Positions 13,101 to 26,195 of a stretch of 64,000 nucleotides of DNA are shown piece after piece. Position 1 is the first letter of the stretch. Each line of letters begins with the position of its first letter. This stretch comes from Nissolia schottii (taxonomy: Eukaryota; Streptophyta; Magnoliopsida; Fabales; Fabaceae), in NCBI GenBank assembly GCA_003254905.1, contig QANU01057090.1, positions 537,287-601,286 on the forward strand, written 5' to 3'. The notes beneath the pieces are model-generated. The model was not told the origin of the DNA and searched no databases. It worked only from the letters and a program-made list of their open reading frames with translations. The translations under genes were made by a program, and so were the position numbers.

Positions 13101-16100
13101 GATTGATATACACCAAAATAATGATTCAATGAATGTAGACTATTTTTCATAAATAAAGTTCTGTTATTCGTATTAGGAGTTTCTTTCACTAAATTTTTGT
13201 GAGGAGGGTTTAATTAGGTTTGCATTATGTTTGCCAAATATGGTTGAGTTTCAACGGATTGAGTAATTCTTGATGTTTTGTACGGATCAATTTATGTCTT
13301 TTGCATATCAATAAAACATTCTACTTAATAATTTTTTATTTTTTTTTTACAATTTACATTCGATTAACTCTCATCATATACATGTACAACTTCTGTTTTT
13401 TCTTCTCCTCTCTCTTATAAGCACTGAATTTCACAATAATGTCTGAAAATAAAAGCACTCACACTGACTCAATATCTAGCTGTAACACTTATCCCTGCCT
13501 CCCTTGCCTTAGAAGGAAGTGCTACTGACAAATAAATGTTGCCGTTTGCTCATAAAACTTGCATGCGACATTTACCAAATTTCAAAATTGAAAAGTTTGG
13601 CTAAACGGTGCTGAGCAAGTTCAGACGGTGCACAGAATATTATTATTATTATTATTAGAGTGTTGTATACTGGGGAAGGTTTCGTTTCCAATTTTAGGGG
13701 TCTATTCTTATTTTTTTTATATTTTTCATTATCCATTATTGGCGGGTAAAGTATAGCTTATAATACTAGCTACTAAAGGTGACGCGACAGCGACAAATTA
13801 AATATGACTTCCAACTAATACTAATCTACCAATATCTGAAGATACAGAGAAAGCAGATGTAAGATGTATGGTAACGTCTTTTTGTGGAAGTGCTTTGTGG
13901 AATGGAATGGAAAAGTGAGCCACCAAGCGTCTTTTTATGTATGCAACCATAGGCATTAAAATTAATAATTGTATTATATATGATACATTTATAGTATGAT
14001 TTCCACAATTTCTGAATTTTCCATATGTCTTTTGTCAATTTAAGTATGTATGATAAGTAATGCGCGTCTAAAAATTTTACCCAAATATACAAATTGAAAA
14101 CGAGTGGGAATTGATTCTTAAATCTTAATTAGTACGTAATTACCTTCTAATCATTTAAGAATATTATCAAAGGGGTGATTTAGTAATCTATTTTTCTTTT
14201 ATTTGACAGTTATTGGAACGGTGGTTATGGATGATTATTTGGAAGCTGCCACCATTGTTTTCCTCTTCTCAATTGCAGAATGGCTAGAGACTAGGGCAAG
14301 CCACAAGGTATTATTATTATTATTATTACTACTATTATTATTATTTTGTTTTTGGTTTCCTTTTCATGCTTAATATTAGTGGACCCATATTATGTTGTGA
14401 AGGCCTGATAAAAACGATGTGGTGTCATGGTGATGCTTCTTTCCATTAAATGACTGAAGTGACCATTGTTAAATATCATATAGATTTTTGTATTCTTTTC
14501 GTACCATTATAATCATGGATTGAGCTCCATTATTAGAAGAACATCAAATGAGACACCTAAAAATAGAAATATAAGTAAAAGAACAATTAGGTTCTAAGTA
14601 CACTTCCTAATATCAGCGTTACAAAGAAAAAAAACGGTTTTATCTCGTTAAATTATGCATTATGTGCATTTTATTAATTGACTTTTAAAAACATGTAAAT
14701 CAAATTTTTAACATTTTTATCATCGTGCAAATAAGAAGATGAAAGTAATTTAGTCATGTGAATGTTGATTTACACTCTAATGAAATATTAGATGTTAATT
14801 GTTAATAGTTCATGGGCTAAAATGCATTTTTTCATGTTACAAATTATGGTGTCCCATAATGTTTGTGATACTTAAATATGAGTAGTGTGAATAATCTTAG
14901 TATAAAAAAATTCTAGTCTTAATTACTATTGTGACTCTGTCTTGTCTTGTTTCATGTTTGCATTTTATGTTCTCCTCTGTAAATTTAAAAGAACAGGGTA
15001 CTTTGTTTTAATTTCCACAATAAAAACACTAAAACCTATAAATTTGACAACAACAAAAAAACATGTCAATGGATTCAGGCAAATGCAGTAATGACATCAT
15101 TGATGAACTTAGCCCCTCAGAAAGCAATCATAGCTGAAACAGGAGAGGCTGTGGATGTTGATGAGGTGAAAGTGAACACCATCATAGCAGTTAAAGCAGG
15201 GGAGGTGATTCCCATTGATGGAGTTGTTTTCGATGGAGACTGCGAAGTGGACGAGAAAACGTTGACCGGCGAATCGTTCCCGGTAGCCAAGCAAAAGAAT
15301 TCTACTGTTTGGGCTGGCACCATAAATTTAAATGGTAAATTCTTAGTCTCCATTATATGTCACTTTGTACTTTTATTTTTCTAAACTTTATCAATTTGGT
15401 TGTGTTAATGTGTTTTTGGCTATTGTTTTATAAGGTTATATTAGTGTCAAAACTACTGCACTGGCCGAGGATTGTGTCGTGGCAAAAATGGCGAAGCTTG
15501 TGGAAGAAGCTCAGAACAGCAAAACCAGCACTCAGAGATTGATTGACAAGTTTGCCAAGTATTACACCCCTGGTTAGTAAAAAATTTCCCAGCATTTTGT
15601 TTTAGGTCACTCTTGAACATATGAAACAAGTAAATATTTGAACATTCTTTACCATGTGTGTTCTTATCAAAGGCTAAGGGAAAAGATGAAAGCTCATTTT
15701 CACATGCATTTGCATTCGCCCCATTAATCAAAGAAAATGCTACATTTTAGTTCGTGGCCTAAACGGATTAGTCTTTTGGACTAAAAGACACAGATATTAA
15801 TCCTTTTGCGGGGCCAATATCTTAAAGATCTAATGATGTTTTTATGAGAGACTAATTTGTTAAAATCTTACACTTTTCGCCGACCTTAACTTGTTTGGTG
15901 GTAATATATTGCAGTTGTTGTAGTCATATCAACTCTTATAGCAGTGATTCCGGTTGCGCTAAAGGTGCATAACGAGAAGCACTGGCTTCACTTTGCACTG
16001 GTTGTGTTGGTGAGTGCATGCCCATGTGCGCTCGTCCTTTCAACTCCAGTTGCAACCTTTTGCGCTTACACGAAAGCCGCCACATCCGGTCTTCTCATCA

Positions 16101-18458
16101 AAGGGGGCGATCACCTTGAAACCCTTGCCAAGGTTAAGGTTGTCGCTTTCGACAAGACCGGCACCATAACTAAGGGGGAGTTTAATGTGACAAGTTTTCT
16201 TTCTCTTTCGGATGACATTGATTTGAACACATTGGTTTACTGGTGAGGACTTTCCCTTCTCTTGCTTCAGCTACAAGGAAACACGTTTAGATTCACTTAA
16301 AAAAAAAAAGTAATTTTTTTCACTAAAATTTTTATCAAATTAAACTTTTCAGGGTGTCAAGTATTGAGAACAAGTCAAGCCATCCATTGGCTGCAGCAAT
16401 TGTTGATTATGGAAGGTCTCTCTCCATTGAACCAAAGCCAGAAAAGGTGACAGAATTTGAGAATTTTCCTGGGGAAGGAATATGTGGAAGAATTGATGAT
16501 AGAATTCTTTACATTGGAAATAAAAAAATTGCCACCAGAGCTGGTTCTGAAACAGGTGAATGAATGCCTTTCCCATTTTTATTTACTGTAACATTACATT
16601 ATACTAATTTATAAGTCCAAATTGAAATTAAATTGCAATCTGTTAATAATATAATCATGCTTATCAAAGGATCATTTCAATACCTTGCTGTTTTTCCAGT
16701 TTTGTGGAACTGAGTGCTGTGTTCATTGTGATGGTTTTAATTGCGCAGTTCCGGCATTAAAAGGAGAAATTAAAAGAGGAAAAACCACTGGATACATATA
16801 CTCTGGAGGAACTCCGATTGGAGTCTTCTCTCTATCGGACACTTGCCGATCAGGCGTTAAGGAGGCCATTGGTCGGCTGAAGTCGTTGGGAATCAAAACA
16901 GCTATGCTCACCGGAGACAATCAGGCAGCTGCAATGCAAGCACAGGAACAGGTGTGTGACATTACAGTTTTAGACTTAGACCTTTATGAACCTAATATGG
17001 ATTAATTAATTCAACCAATGCCTCCACAAAATGATTTTTATTAGTATCACATGATTCATATCCTATATTTTAAAACCTGGCGGACTTCAATTATATGCTG
17101 TGACAGATGAATTGAACTTACTTCTAAGGTTGTAACATGTCACTATGCTATGCTAAAAGAATTTAAGTAAAAATAATATTTTTTTTTTAAGCCAATTCAA
17201 ACTGGTCCAATGTCTGAATCTGCAGCTAGGGAATGCTCTGGAGTTGGTCCACGCAGAGCTTTTGCCAGAGGACAAGGTCAAGATCGTCGCGGAATTCAAG
17301 AAAGAAGGGCCAACAGCTATGGTTGGGGACGGTATGAACGACGCGCCGGCCTTGGCCACAGCCGATATCGGAATCTCGATGGGAATTTCTGGTTCTGCAC
17401 TGGCAAGTGAGACTGGCAACATAATTCTCATGTCAAATGACCTGAGGAAGATTCCGGAAGCCGTCAAGCTTGCAAGAAAATCTCACAGGAAAGTGATGGA
17501 GAACATATTTTTGTCGATCGTGACGAAGGCGGCCATCATTGGATTGGCCATTGCTGGCCACCCAATTGTTTGGGCTGCAGTTCTTGCTGATGTTGGAACA
17601 TGTGTGCTTGTTATCTTGAACAGCATGTTGCTTCTTCGAGGAGGAGGAAACAATCATGGAGGGAAATGTTCCTCTCACCATCATGTCCATAAAGATGGAT
17701 GTGGTGATGCCAAGGCCTGTTCGTCTCATCATCATGGCCATGGTCATGATCATGCTCATCGTCATCATCATCACCATCAACATGACCATGACCATGATCG
17801 TGATCATGATCATGATCATCAACATGAAGATGAGCATCACAACCATAAGCATTGTTGCTCAGACAAGGCAAAAGAGGTTTCTCTGCCTCGAAACTGTGCC
17901 TCGCAGACATGTTCCTCAAAGCCTTCAAATTCAAGTAACCATAAGCATCATGGTGTCAAGGAGAGTCATGATCATCAGCATCATCACCACCATGATGTTG
18001 AACACAAGCATTGTTCACATCGGACAGAACACTGCCACAACAAAGACTCTGACATGGTTACTCATGAATCCAAACATAAGTTAGTACTCAACCATGACAC
18101 TCAGCATAAAGATTCAGGTTCTCATTCTGATTTTGGCAAGTTTGGGACAAGCGAAATATCAATCGAAATCGCCAACGAGCACGTGGAATCGGGGAAAGGA
18201 AACGATGATTCCTGCTGCAAAGGTTTCACAGACACATGTGAGAAGGTTCCTGTTGAGTGTGACTGTGAGAGTTCAAATGATCAGAGAGAAGAAGTAGCTA
18301 GTGGATGTTGCAGGAATGATGAGTCCACAATGGTGCATGCTTGTGTGAATAGTTTGGAGAAGAGAGGAGTTGGTGGATGCTGCAAGAGCTACATGAAGGA
18401 ATGTTGTGCCAAGCATCATGGACATTACTCCGGGGCAGGTTTTGTAGCTACTAGCTAG
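10146..18458 (+). CDS. HMA: Zn/Cd-transporting P1B-type ATPase, HMA2/3/4 group
   Basis: Nine exons are predicted: 10146-10341, 12115-12372, 14210-14307, 15079-15334, 15435-15572, 15915-16242, 16353-16555, 16749-16951 and 17226-18458. All have GT-AG junctions that keep the frame, giving 970 residues. The product pumps Zn2+/Cd2+ out of the cytosol using ATP. Visible motifs: N-terminal metal site GLCCSSE (19-25), phosphatase loop TGES (247-250), ion-pathway SACPCALV in the membrane (CPC 351-353), phosphorylated Asp in DKTGT (395-399), HP of the nucleotide domain (435-436), and GDGMNDAP (594-601). The last membrane helices end near residue 698. A 270-residue tail follows, with long His/Asp runs and Cys pairs, as in HMA2/HMA4. 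Family members sit in the plasma membrane (HMA2/4) or tonoplast (HMA3); sequence alone does not decide which. All catalytic motifs are intact. Confidence 0.95.
14308..14345. repeat. (ATT)n tract at the start of HMA intron 3
   Basis: Trinucleotide ATT/ACT repeats begin within three bases of the predicted 5' splice site of exon 3 (aag|gtattatt). Confidence 0.85.
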
Positions 18459-18606
18459 ATACATGTCAAGCATGCTTGCTTGCTCTGGCAACATTTACAT
18501 ATTTATAATTAGGCTTTTTGTATGAAATATGGCAAGAATAATTGACCCCGCCTAGCAACATGATGTACATAATTTGGGGTAGTTAGTTGTAAGTGATTTC
18601 GTCATG

Positions 18607-18775
18607 TTTTTTTTTTTTTTTGTGACTTCATTATTGTCAAAGAGGATAGTTTAAGTTGGGTAAACATTCGTATCCTATGGGGAGATCATACACCAACAAA
18701 GGTCCCGTATCGGTCAACAGGATCTGAACTCTCACCCTTATAAGAGTATGGTCCTTAACCAACTGTGCTGTGCTA
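18607..18775 (-). mobile_element. tRNA-derived SINE in the HMA 3' region
   Basis: On the minus strand the sequence begins with an A-box-like block (cagcacagttggttaagga), has a B-box-like block (gagttcagatcc) about 35 bp later, and ends in a 15-A tail, seen as a T run at 18607-18621. That order and spacing are those of a Pol III tRNA-type SINE. No convincing target duplication was found. It lies between the stop codon and the first clear AATAAA, so it is probably transcribed as part of the HMA 3' untranslated region in antisense orientation. Confidence 0.6.
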
Positions 18776-18837
18776 TTTCTTGTGGGCCACATTGACAGCA
18801 TTGTGACATGGTTTAGTGATGTATAGTTTTTAAGGAA

Positions 18838-18843
18838 AATAAA
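18838..18843 (+). terminator. Candidate polyadenylation signal of the HMA gene
   Basis: AATAAA lies about 380 bp after the stop codon, downstream of the SINE. Nearer A-rich signals could also serve. Confidence 0.4.
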
Positions 18844-18860
18844 CTTTGTTCTGGTATGGC

Positions 18861-21800
18861 AATCTTGTCTCTGTCTTTTTTGGGGGAGCCTTTTGGGTTG
18901 TTGATATAGGGAATTGGGCCCAATCCCATTAGGGAGAAGTGGTTGTAGTTGCCCCTTTTTGGCAGTTGTTTGGGTAGATATGAGTAAGGGTAATGTATGT
19001 GACTAACGTCCCATAGTTATTTCAAATATGCAGTGTTGCCTATTACTATATCAATGTACTCATTTTGATTTCTCTATGACTGAGATTCAGTTTACACATT
19101 GGATTCATATGCTATAGCTGAAGAAAAATTCGTTTCTATCTCAATAATTAAACTCTAATTAAGGCGAAGCATGGGTGAAAAACTAATCATATAAGTTTGA
19201 TTTAACATATTTGTTAAAATAATCTTTTTTTGTTGTTAAAATAATCAGTTCCGTATATTTGTATAAATTTTTTTAAAGTAATTAAAATTAAAAAAAAAAA
19301 ATTTTAACCTTTTTTTTAGAGAAACTAAACAAAATAGTTCATCAGAAAAAAAATTTGTTTTCAACTTTTTGAGCTTCATATGAAAAATTAAATTTTTAAT
19401 TTTCTTTTAAAATTGAAACAAACAATCTAATTATGGACCCAAGTGATTTTCATGAAACGGCGTAAGAATCAAATCTTAAGATGTATCAGTGATTTGCGTT
19501 TTGGGAAGTTGCAATGTTTTCCTCTCTCCCCCTTAATTCGGAGCATGATGAATGGTTGTAAATAGTTTCGTGACAATTTTAAAATTGTTTCTCAACCTGT
19601 GAAAAGTTATACGCCTTTAAATCAATAAAATATCTTATACATAGGTTAACTAAAATGAGGGAAAAGTATTTTAGAAGATTCGAATTGTTTACTAAATTTG
19701 TACTTTATTGAAAGAGGTGTATGTTCTCTTGAAATTTTATTGACATCCCTCGACCATTAATATATAAGATGTGAGTTGATATAATATTTTATTTAAAATA
19801 ATGAACCCAGCTAGTTATCCATGGTTGCCTTCGGGCTAGTTAAGCAATAAGTCTTGATACTATCCTCACTTAATTAGTTTACTCCTAATCAACACACGAG
19901 ACTTTCATTATTATAGTAACATTTGAGACTTCATCATTACATTTGATATTCCAACAGTTTAAATGGATCAAATATTTATAGATATCTTGTGATGAAAAGA
20001 AAAGCCTAATTTGATTTCCGTCCATTTAAATTGTTAATTTAAATGCACTGTCAAAATATTAATGACTTTGTTAATCAATTGTTTATGTTGAGTCAAGAGT
20101 GTTAAACTTTATTGCAAATAAATTAAGTAAGCATGATTGCATTACATTTTTTTTTACAATTAACCCCTCCATTCTACAATATTAGTCTATTTCACATTTT
20201 TAGATTCATTCATAATTTAATCAAATCTATATGCATTATTTATTATTATTATTATTATTATTATTCAATCTTAATCCTTCTAATTTATTATTTCCTGCCA
20301 GCACAGAGGACATTCAATTTCATAGCAAAGTACGTTATTTGATGAACTGACTACACAAAAAAGTCAATTACGGGTGCACTAGTCATTCTTTTTTTTGGTT
20401 TATTCCAAAAATCTCTTATCCAAAAGAAAACGATTACATCTCTAAAAAGAGGGACAAAAATGAAGAATATATACCATTCGGAAAATTAAAAAAAAAGAAA
20501 GATATAAAACAAAAGATATATTAGATATATATGTGTAAATGTGTCAGTTTTTAATATGTGAAAAGATAGTATAAATCAAATTACACTAATCTTGCATTGC
20601 TGTGTGTGTTCCAATTGTTAATCAACAAAACATTGTACTGAAAGGTAAAAGATTTCTTTGCACACCAGCCACCAATCGACAACGCATGATGAAACTGAGG
20701 TTTCTTTCTCCTGTTTCAATTAAACTTCATCTCACCCTTTTTGACACATCTTTTTAATTCTTTTCACTTTCAACTTTGTCCTTCTTAAGATTAAAAAGTC
20801 CTAAATTTTAGGTAGGGACTTCATCGCTTTAGAATATATAGCAAGGCAAGAAATTTTTTCTTAAACATAAGTGTAACCTTTTAATTTTTGCTGCACACAA
20901 TCAGAATAGATACCAATTTTCACTTTTTTTTATTACGTGTTCCATCAAATATTTATGAGTTCCATTTAATGAAATTTACTTGTATTGTATTGTATGTGTG
21001 CTAAAAAAATTACACATAAGCTTAAGAAAGATTTCTCTAGCATGCATGATTGATGATCATAAACCCCACCTTTTTTTCAATATTCCATATATATGTTCGA
21101 GCAAGCAATTTATGGAGAAAAAAAATATGTTCCTCTTGTCCCGTGATTTTCATCCAATCAAGTCTAAGTGGGTTTGACAAACTCATGATCATTGTTTCCA
21201 GCACAAAGCATATTGTCATATTGATTTTTGAATATCTTGAGTCCACTGAAAATAAAATAAATAAATGAGAAATTTTCACTTGATGTTTAAACATTTTAAA
21301 CGTTAACCTTTTTTATTTTTTTAATTTAAAATATTCAAAGACTAACGTAAGTAATTTTTGAAATGTTTTGTTAAAAGACTAGTCGAAAGATTTTTTTGTT
21401 CAACAATTAATATAGGCACTGATAAAAAATTTAGGGATCAATTAGGATGTTTTTCCTCCGATAAAAGAGTGATATATGAACTTAAAGTCATCCTTCCTAG
21501 ATAATTTGAACAGAATGAAAATTTTTGCATATCTTATTAAAAATTTAAACTACTCTTCAAAGATCGAATTCAATTGAATTTAGGTGCACATGTGTATGCA
21601 GATATTTAGTACATGTAATTTGGAGCCATATAATTTCGTATGCACGTTATTAACTAAATCTATAAATTTTTTACAAGACCAGCTAGAGGATTTAATTTTC
21701 TTGTGAAATTATCAAGAGTTTTTTTTAATTATTATAAAAATAAAAATCCCTAACTATGATGAGTTGTAAAAATTGTTCTCTCCAGATTCTTTACTCCAAC

Positions 21801-22632
21801 CGACTGCATAAGTTTAGTGTGGGACAATATCACCCATTCATCAATGAAACAGAATAAAAAAAATGACAAAACCCATAAAAATAATATCAATAAAAGCTAA
21901 GAGACAATAACTTTGAATCTTGTCAGACATGCATCATTGTAAAAACTATTACACTTTAATTATAATTTTCATATATCAACAAAATAGTGGGAATTTTTAA
22001 GATTATTTTTATAACATACTATTGAATAATTATATAGAAAATTTTACTCGTATTGATGAAATAATTGAATCATCGCTATTTACCGTGCTCCCGTTTTTCG
22101 ATATGGTGCGCTTAAAAATTTGAAAATGTTGGAAGCGGTGTGAAACTAAAGGTTTCTTTTTCTTTCTTTCTTTTTTTTCACTTTCTTTTAATGCGGGGTG
22201 AAACTAATGGTAATCATAGAAGGTGTACTGCTTACTCATGAGTATTAAAGAATTTAAAATTAAAAATAGTTTAAAATGCAATTTTATCAAATTATGCTTA
22301 TTTTTAGCATTCTTTTTATACACTCTTATTTTTAGTATAACGCTACTTAACATTTAAAAAAAATAAATTAAGGTCATGTTTAAAAAGTGAAAGTGACATA
22401 TAATTTAAAATAAAAAAAAGTTGACTAAAGTGGCAAATAATTTGGATCAAAGAGAATACTTATTATTATGTCCTCTATGCTACATATAATATGAGGAGTT
22501 TTCCTTACATATTTTAAAAACTTGAGGCAGTAAATAATTTAATTATTCGAAGTGATTACTTATGATTAGTGGAGGGCAAACGCTCTGTGCCTGTTAATGC
22601 TAACATTTTATAGTTAAAAAATAATTACTTTT

Positions 22633-22663
<31 letters not shown>

Positions 22664-24180
22664 ACATAACCGTCAAATAGTCATTGCTGTGAAGTTACAA
22701 TATCAAATCTAAAGAATATATTTAAAAAACTTAAAGATGTGAGCAAAGAAAGTTAAAAATCCCCCCAAAACTTTTATGTAGTAGTTTTAAGCTAAAAGAA
22801 AAAAAAATTAAGTAAAAACAATGATGCCTCTAACAAAAAAAATAAAGGTATGGTACTTTTATTTTTTAATATAATTAAATTAAGCAATAAAATAATTAAA
22901 TTCATCCATTTTTTCATCTGAGTATTGTTATAAATTTTATATCTAAATTTAGTTATTTTTTATTTATTTTAATTTGACCTTAAATATTATTCTTAAATTT
23001 TATTTTTTTCAAATAATTATTTTAATATGTAAATTCTTATTTAAACTAAAAGATATTTTATATTTAAAAAATAATGATATTTAATATCAAATTAAAGAAA
23101 TTAATATAATACTTATTTAAATAAAAAATTAATTTTAATTAATTAAAAAAAATGTGCCATACCTCATTTTTTTTCCTAGGCACGGACCGCACGTGAGTCT
23201 CTTCACCAAATATTAAAACCTAATTTTCTCGTAGATGGTTCATGAATGAATGAAAATTGAATCTTGTTAACATTTAAAAAAAAAATTAGAGAGAGAACGT
23301 GGATAGGTACAAAATGTTGCGCGTGGCACTTTCCAGTTATGGCGGTCCTTCATATAATATTTATCCTCTTTTAGAAAGTCGGTGACTCAGTGTGTCAGAC
23401 TAAGGATGGGTAGAGAATAACATGATAAATATAATTCTAACATTATTTTTATACAAGTTTTTTTTAAAAGTGGTTTCTCACTATTTCTATGAGGTAAATA
23501 TTTCATATTATTTAATTTATTAATTTTATTAATTTTTTATAATTAAATATATCACGTTTTGTCATTATTTCATATTTTATATGATTGTAATAAATTTTTA
23601 ATTAATCAAATTATTAAAGTAATTAACTTATAAGACTTTTAAAGAATTGCGAACCGTTTAAGTTTACAATGCACTTCTCTACAAATATTATATTAAAAAG
23701 TATTAATTTATCATATTAGATCATATAATTCATCAATATGTCATATTATATTATAAAATGATAACAAAATTATATGAATTTAGTTGTAAAAATTATCAAA
23801 AATAGATAAATTTAGTAGTATGAGATATTTACCCCATAAAATAAGTAAGAATCCACTTTTTTTATACATGAGTTTGATATTGAGCAATAAATCTCTAATA
23901 TCACGTATACTACTTAAATCCCATGTCATTGTCTCATTACACTTTAGTTTTGTACAAGTTATCGTGTTAAGAACGTGTGTTTGTGATTAATTCGAAAGCT
24001 AATAATCTATAACCTACAACTAAAAATGTTAATGAAATGTTTTTAAAAAAATTTAATTCATCAACTTGTCGATTTAGCCAATTAACAAATCATGACTAAA
24101 TTATACATTTGGATATTATAATATTGGTTAATAAGTAGAATATGTTACTTATATATGCGAGGCCCCACATGATTCTTTTT
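18861..24180. other. AT-rich intergenic DNA between HMA and the first MIR169 gene
   Basis: No gene or defined transposon was recognised. Contents are poly-A/T tracts, an (ATT)n run near 20237-20264 and short meaningless frames of up to 85 codons. Confidence 0.55.
22633..22658. repeat. (TA)13 microsatellite
   Basis: Uninterrupted TA dinucleotides. Confidence 0.95.
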
Positions 24181-24184
24181 GTGC

Positions 24185-24194
24185 CTATATAAGT
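24185..24194 (+). promoter_or_regulatory. TATA box of MIR169 locus 1
   Basis: The motif ctatataagt lies 134 bp upstream of the mature microRNA, the distance expected for a Pol II microRNA gene with a short leader. Confidence 0.65.
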
Positions 24195-24277
24195 AGAGCA
24201 CCCAACCCAATAATACTCCAAGGCATAGATAGAATTGGCCATGGAGAAGAAGGAGTGAGTGAGAGTGATATGGTGAA

Positions 24278-24448
24278 GGGTCTTCTTAAGCTCACAAGAA
24301 GGGGCAGAAAGTGGAGTGCAGCCAAGGATGACTTGCCGGCATGCAGTTAATTCATTTTTGTATGCCCTTGTTAATTATTCTTAATTTATCGGCAAGTTGT
24401 TCTTGGCTATATTTTGCTTTCTTCTTCTCTTGTGATGTTAAGAGACTC
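24278..24448 (+). ncRNA. MIR169: miR169 precursor, locus 1
   Basis: The mature arm at 24319-24339 has the canonical 21-nt miR169 sequence (starts cagccaagg, ends cttgccgg). The opposite arm at 24390-24410 (cggcaagttgttcttggc) pairs with it. The stem extends outward: cacaagaag at 24293-24301 pairs with cttgtg near 24429-24434, and gggtcttcttaag near 24278 pairs with the ttaagagactc block ending at 24448. The known role of miR169 is cleavage of NF-YA (HAP2) transcription factor mRNAs, with links to drought, nutrient and nodule development responses. This is the first of four same-strand copies. Confidence 0.93.
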
Positions 24449-25546
24449 ACTCGTGCATATGTGTTATTTTATGATTAAGTTATCTCATTTATTTAATTTT
24501 ATCATTGAACTAATCTCGTTAATTAAATCGTCGTTCTGTGTTTATATATATTTTAAGATATTATTATAAACTTAAGCATATATGCGCGTAGGTGTTTAGC
24601 TTGTTTATTGTTGACTTACCTTGGCTTAATTATTGTATTTTATTTTCATATTTTTGTGAGCTTCTTGTATAAATTAAAAGCGTGCGTGTATATATATACA
24701 CACACACATTCAAGGTTGTAAGAGAAAAATAAGATGAATGAATTGATACATGATGAGGCATGTCTATAGGGATGTTAATTACTCGTGCGTTGATACCATG
24801 GCCAAGGATGATTACAATAATTTTGTTGGTATCCACACCTATAAGTTTGCTATGAGTTTTAGCGGATATAAGGGGATCCTTATTTTTTCATATTATGTGG
24901 TATGTAGTCTTTGGTTTGTTCTTGGGAGTGTTGCCCCGTTATCAATCAAAATGAATGGGGGATTTAGGACAAGATTAATATTTATGAACATTGCAGATTT
25001 TTCCTAACTATATGTTATAGAGAGATGATGGTGTGGAAGATTGACTCCGACTGCTTTGTATTGCTGTGCTCCTAATTAGGGTCATCCTTTCAAACAAAAT
25101 TTTCTGTGTCATTTATATTTTATGTTTCATTAATAAATAAACCATCATGTGTTATATTATAGATAATTTAAAATAATTTAACTAAAATTATAGATAAAGT
25201 GATATAAATTGTCAACATATAATAAAAAGAGGATAAAAATAAAATAGAAAATTGTGACAGAAGATCTCAATCCCATCATTTCTATTAAAAAAAAAGTGAG
25301 ACAACTGTTTATATATTCACATTTTCTTTTTCTATACTACTAATTTTTTCCAAGGCTATTAATTTCCATAAAAAAATATGGTGTATTTAATTTAGAGATG
25401 ATTTGAGACTGCCTAAAAGATTTTGATATGATATTAAAGTTTTTATGATTAAGAGTTTGGTCATTATCTTTCTTATGATTTTAGTAAAATAGGTGCATTT
25501 ATGTGTCAAAGCTTACCAGACACATTAAAATATGAAATTAATTAAT
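24449..25546. other. Intergenic DNA after MIR169 locus 1
   Basis: An 85-codon frame at 24750-25007 has no recognisable domain. The first part is probably the 3' part of the primary microRNA transcript. Nothing else was seen. Confidence 0.5.
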
Positions 25547-26195
25547 GGCTTAAATATATTTTAAGTCTCGATAAATTTTAAAGATTTGATTTGGGTCTTT
25601 AAAAAATTATTCTTTTGATTTTGGTTTAAACATATAAAAAGTTACATGATTTTAGTCTCAAGTAATGTTCAATTTAGTCTCTAAAAGTGTAAGCTCGAGT
25701 CACTTTGATTTTTGAAATTCAAATTTTGACTTTTTAATCCTTGAAATTGTAAGTTGTAGCTAGGTTAAATTAGTCCCTTAATTCATTATCATTACTGTAT
25801 TATCATATTTTCATTGATTTACCATATTAAAAGGGAAAATAACAACAATTGAGACTTCAAACGAGTTGTTGCTATACTTGAAACTACAAATGAGGTTGCC
25901 AAAGTAGATATGGTGGTAAATGAAGTTGCAATAGCAACTAAGTTTTGTAGCTCTAATTGTTGTCACAACCATATTTTTAACTGTTAATATTGCAGCACAA
26001 ACTCTATTGTTATCACATTCCCATTTAATTAAAAAATTAGTGAAAACATGACAATACAATAATTATAATGAATTGATGGACTAATTTGACTTGCAACTTA
26101 CAATTTCAAGGATTAAAAAGTAAGATTTGAAATTTCAAGGACCAAAGTGACTCGGACTTACACTTTCAGGTACCAAAATGAGCATTTCCCGTTTT
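25547..26195. mobile_element. MITE with long inverted arms
   Basis: The left arm, about 25676-25832, is the imperfect reverse complement of the right arm, about 26039-26178. Shared blocks include aaagtgtaag, cgagtcactttg, tttttaatccttgaaattgt and aattcattat. About 200 bp of unrelated sequence separates the arms and there is no real coding frame. Sequence starting ggcttaaatata at 25547 may be the left end. It is a non-autonomous element of undetermined superfamily, with a diverged copy at 5.3 kb. Confidence 0.6.

Noticed and set aside
17433-17852. 139-codon minus-strand frame
   Set aside because: Low-complexity Met-rich reading of the antisense of the HMA His repeat; not a gene.
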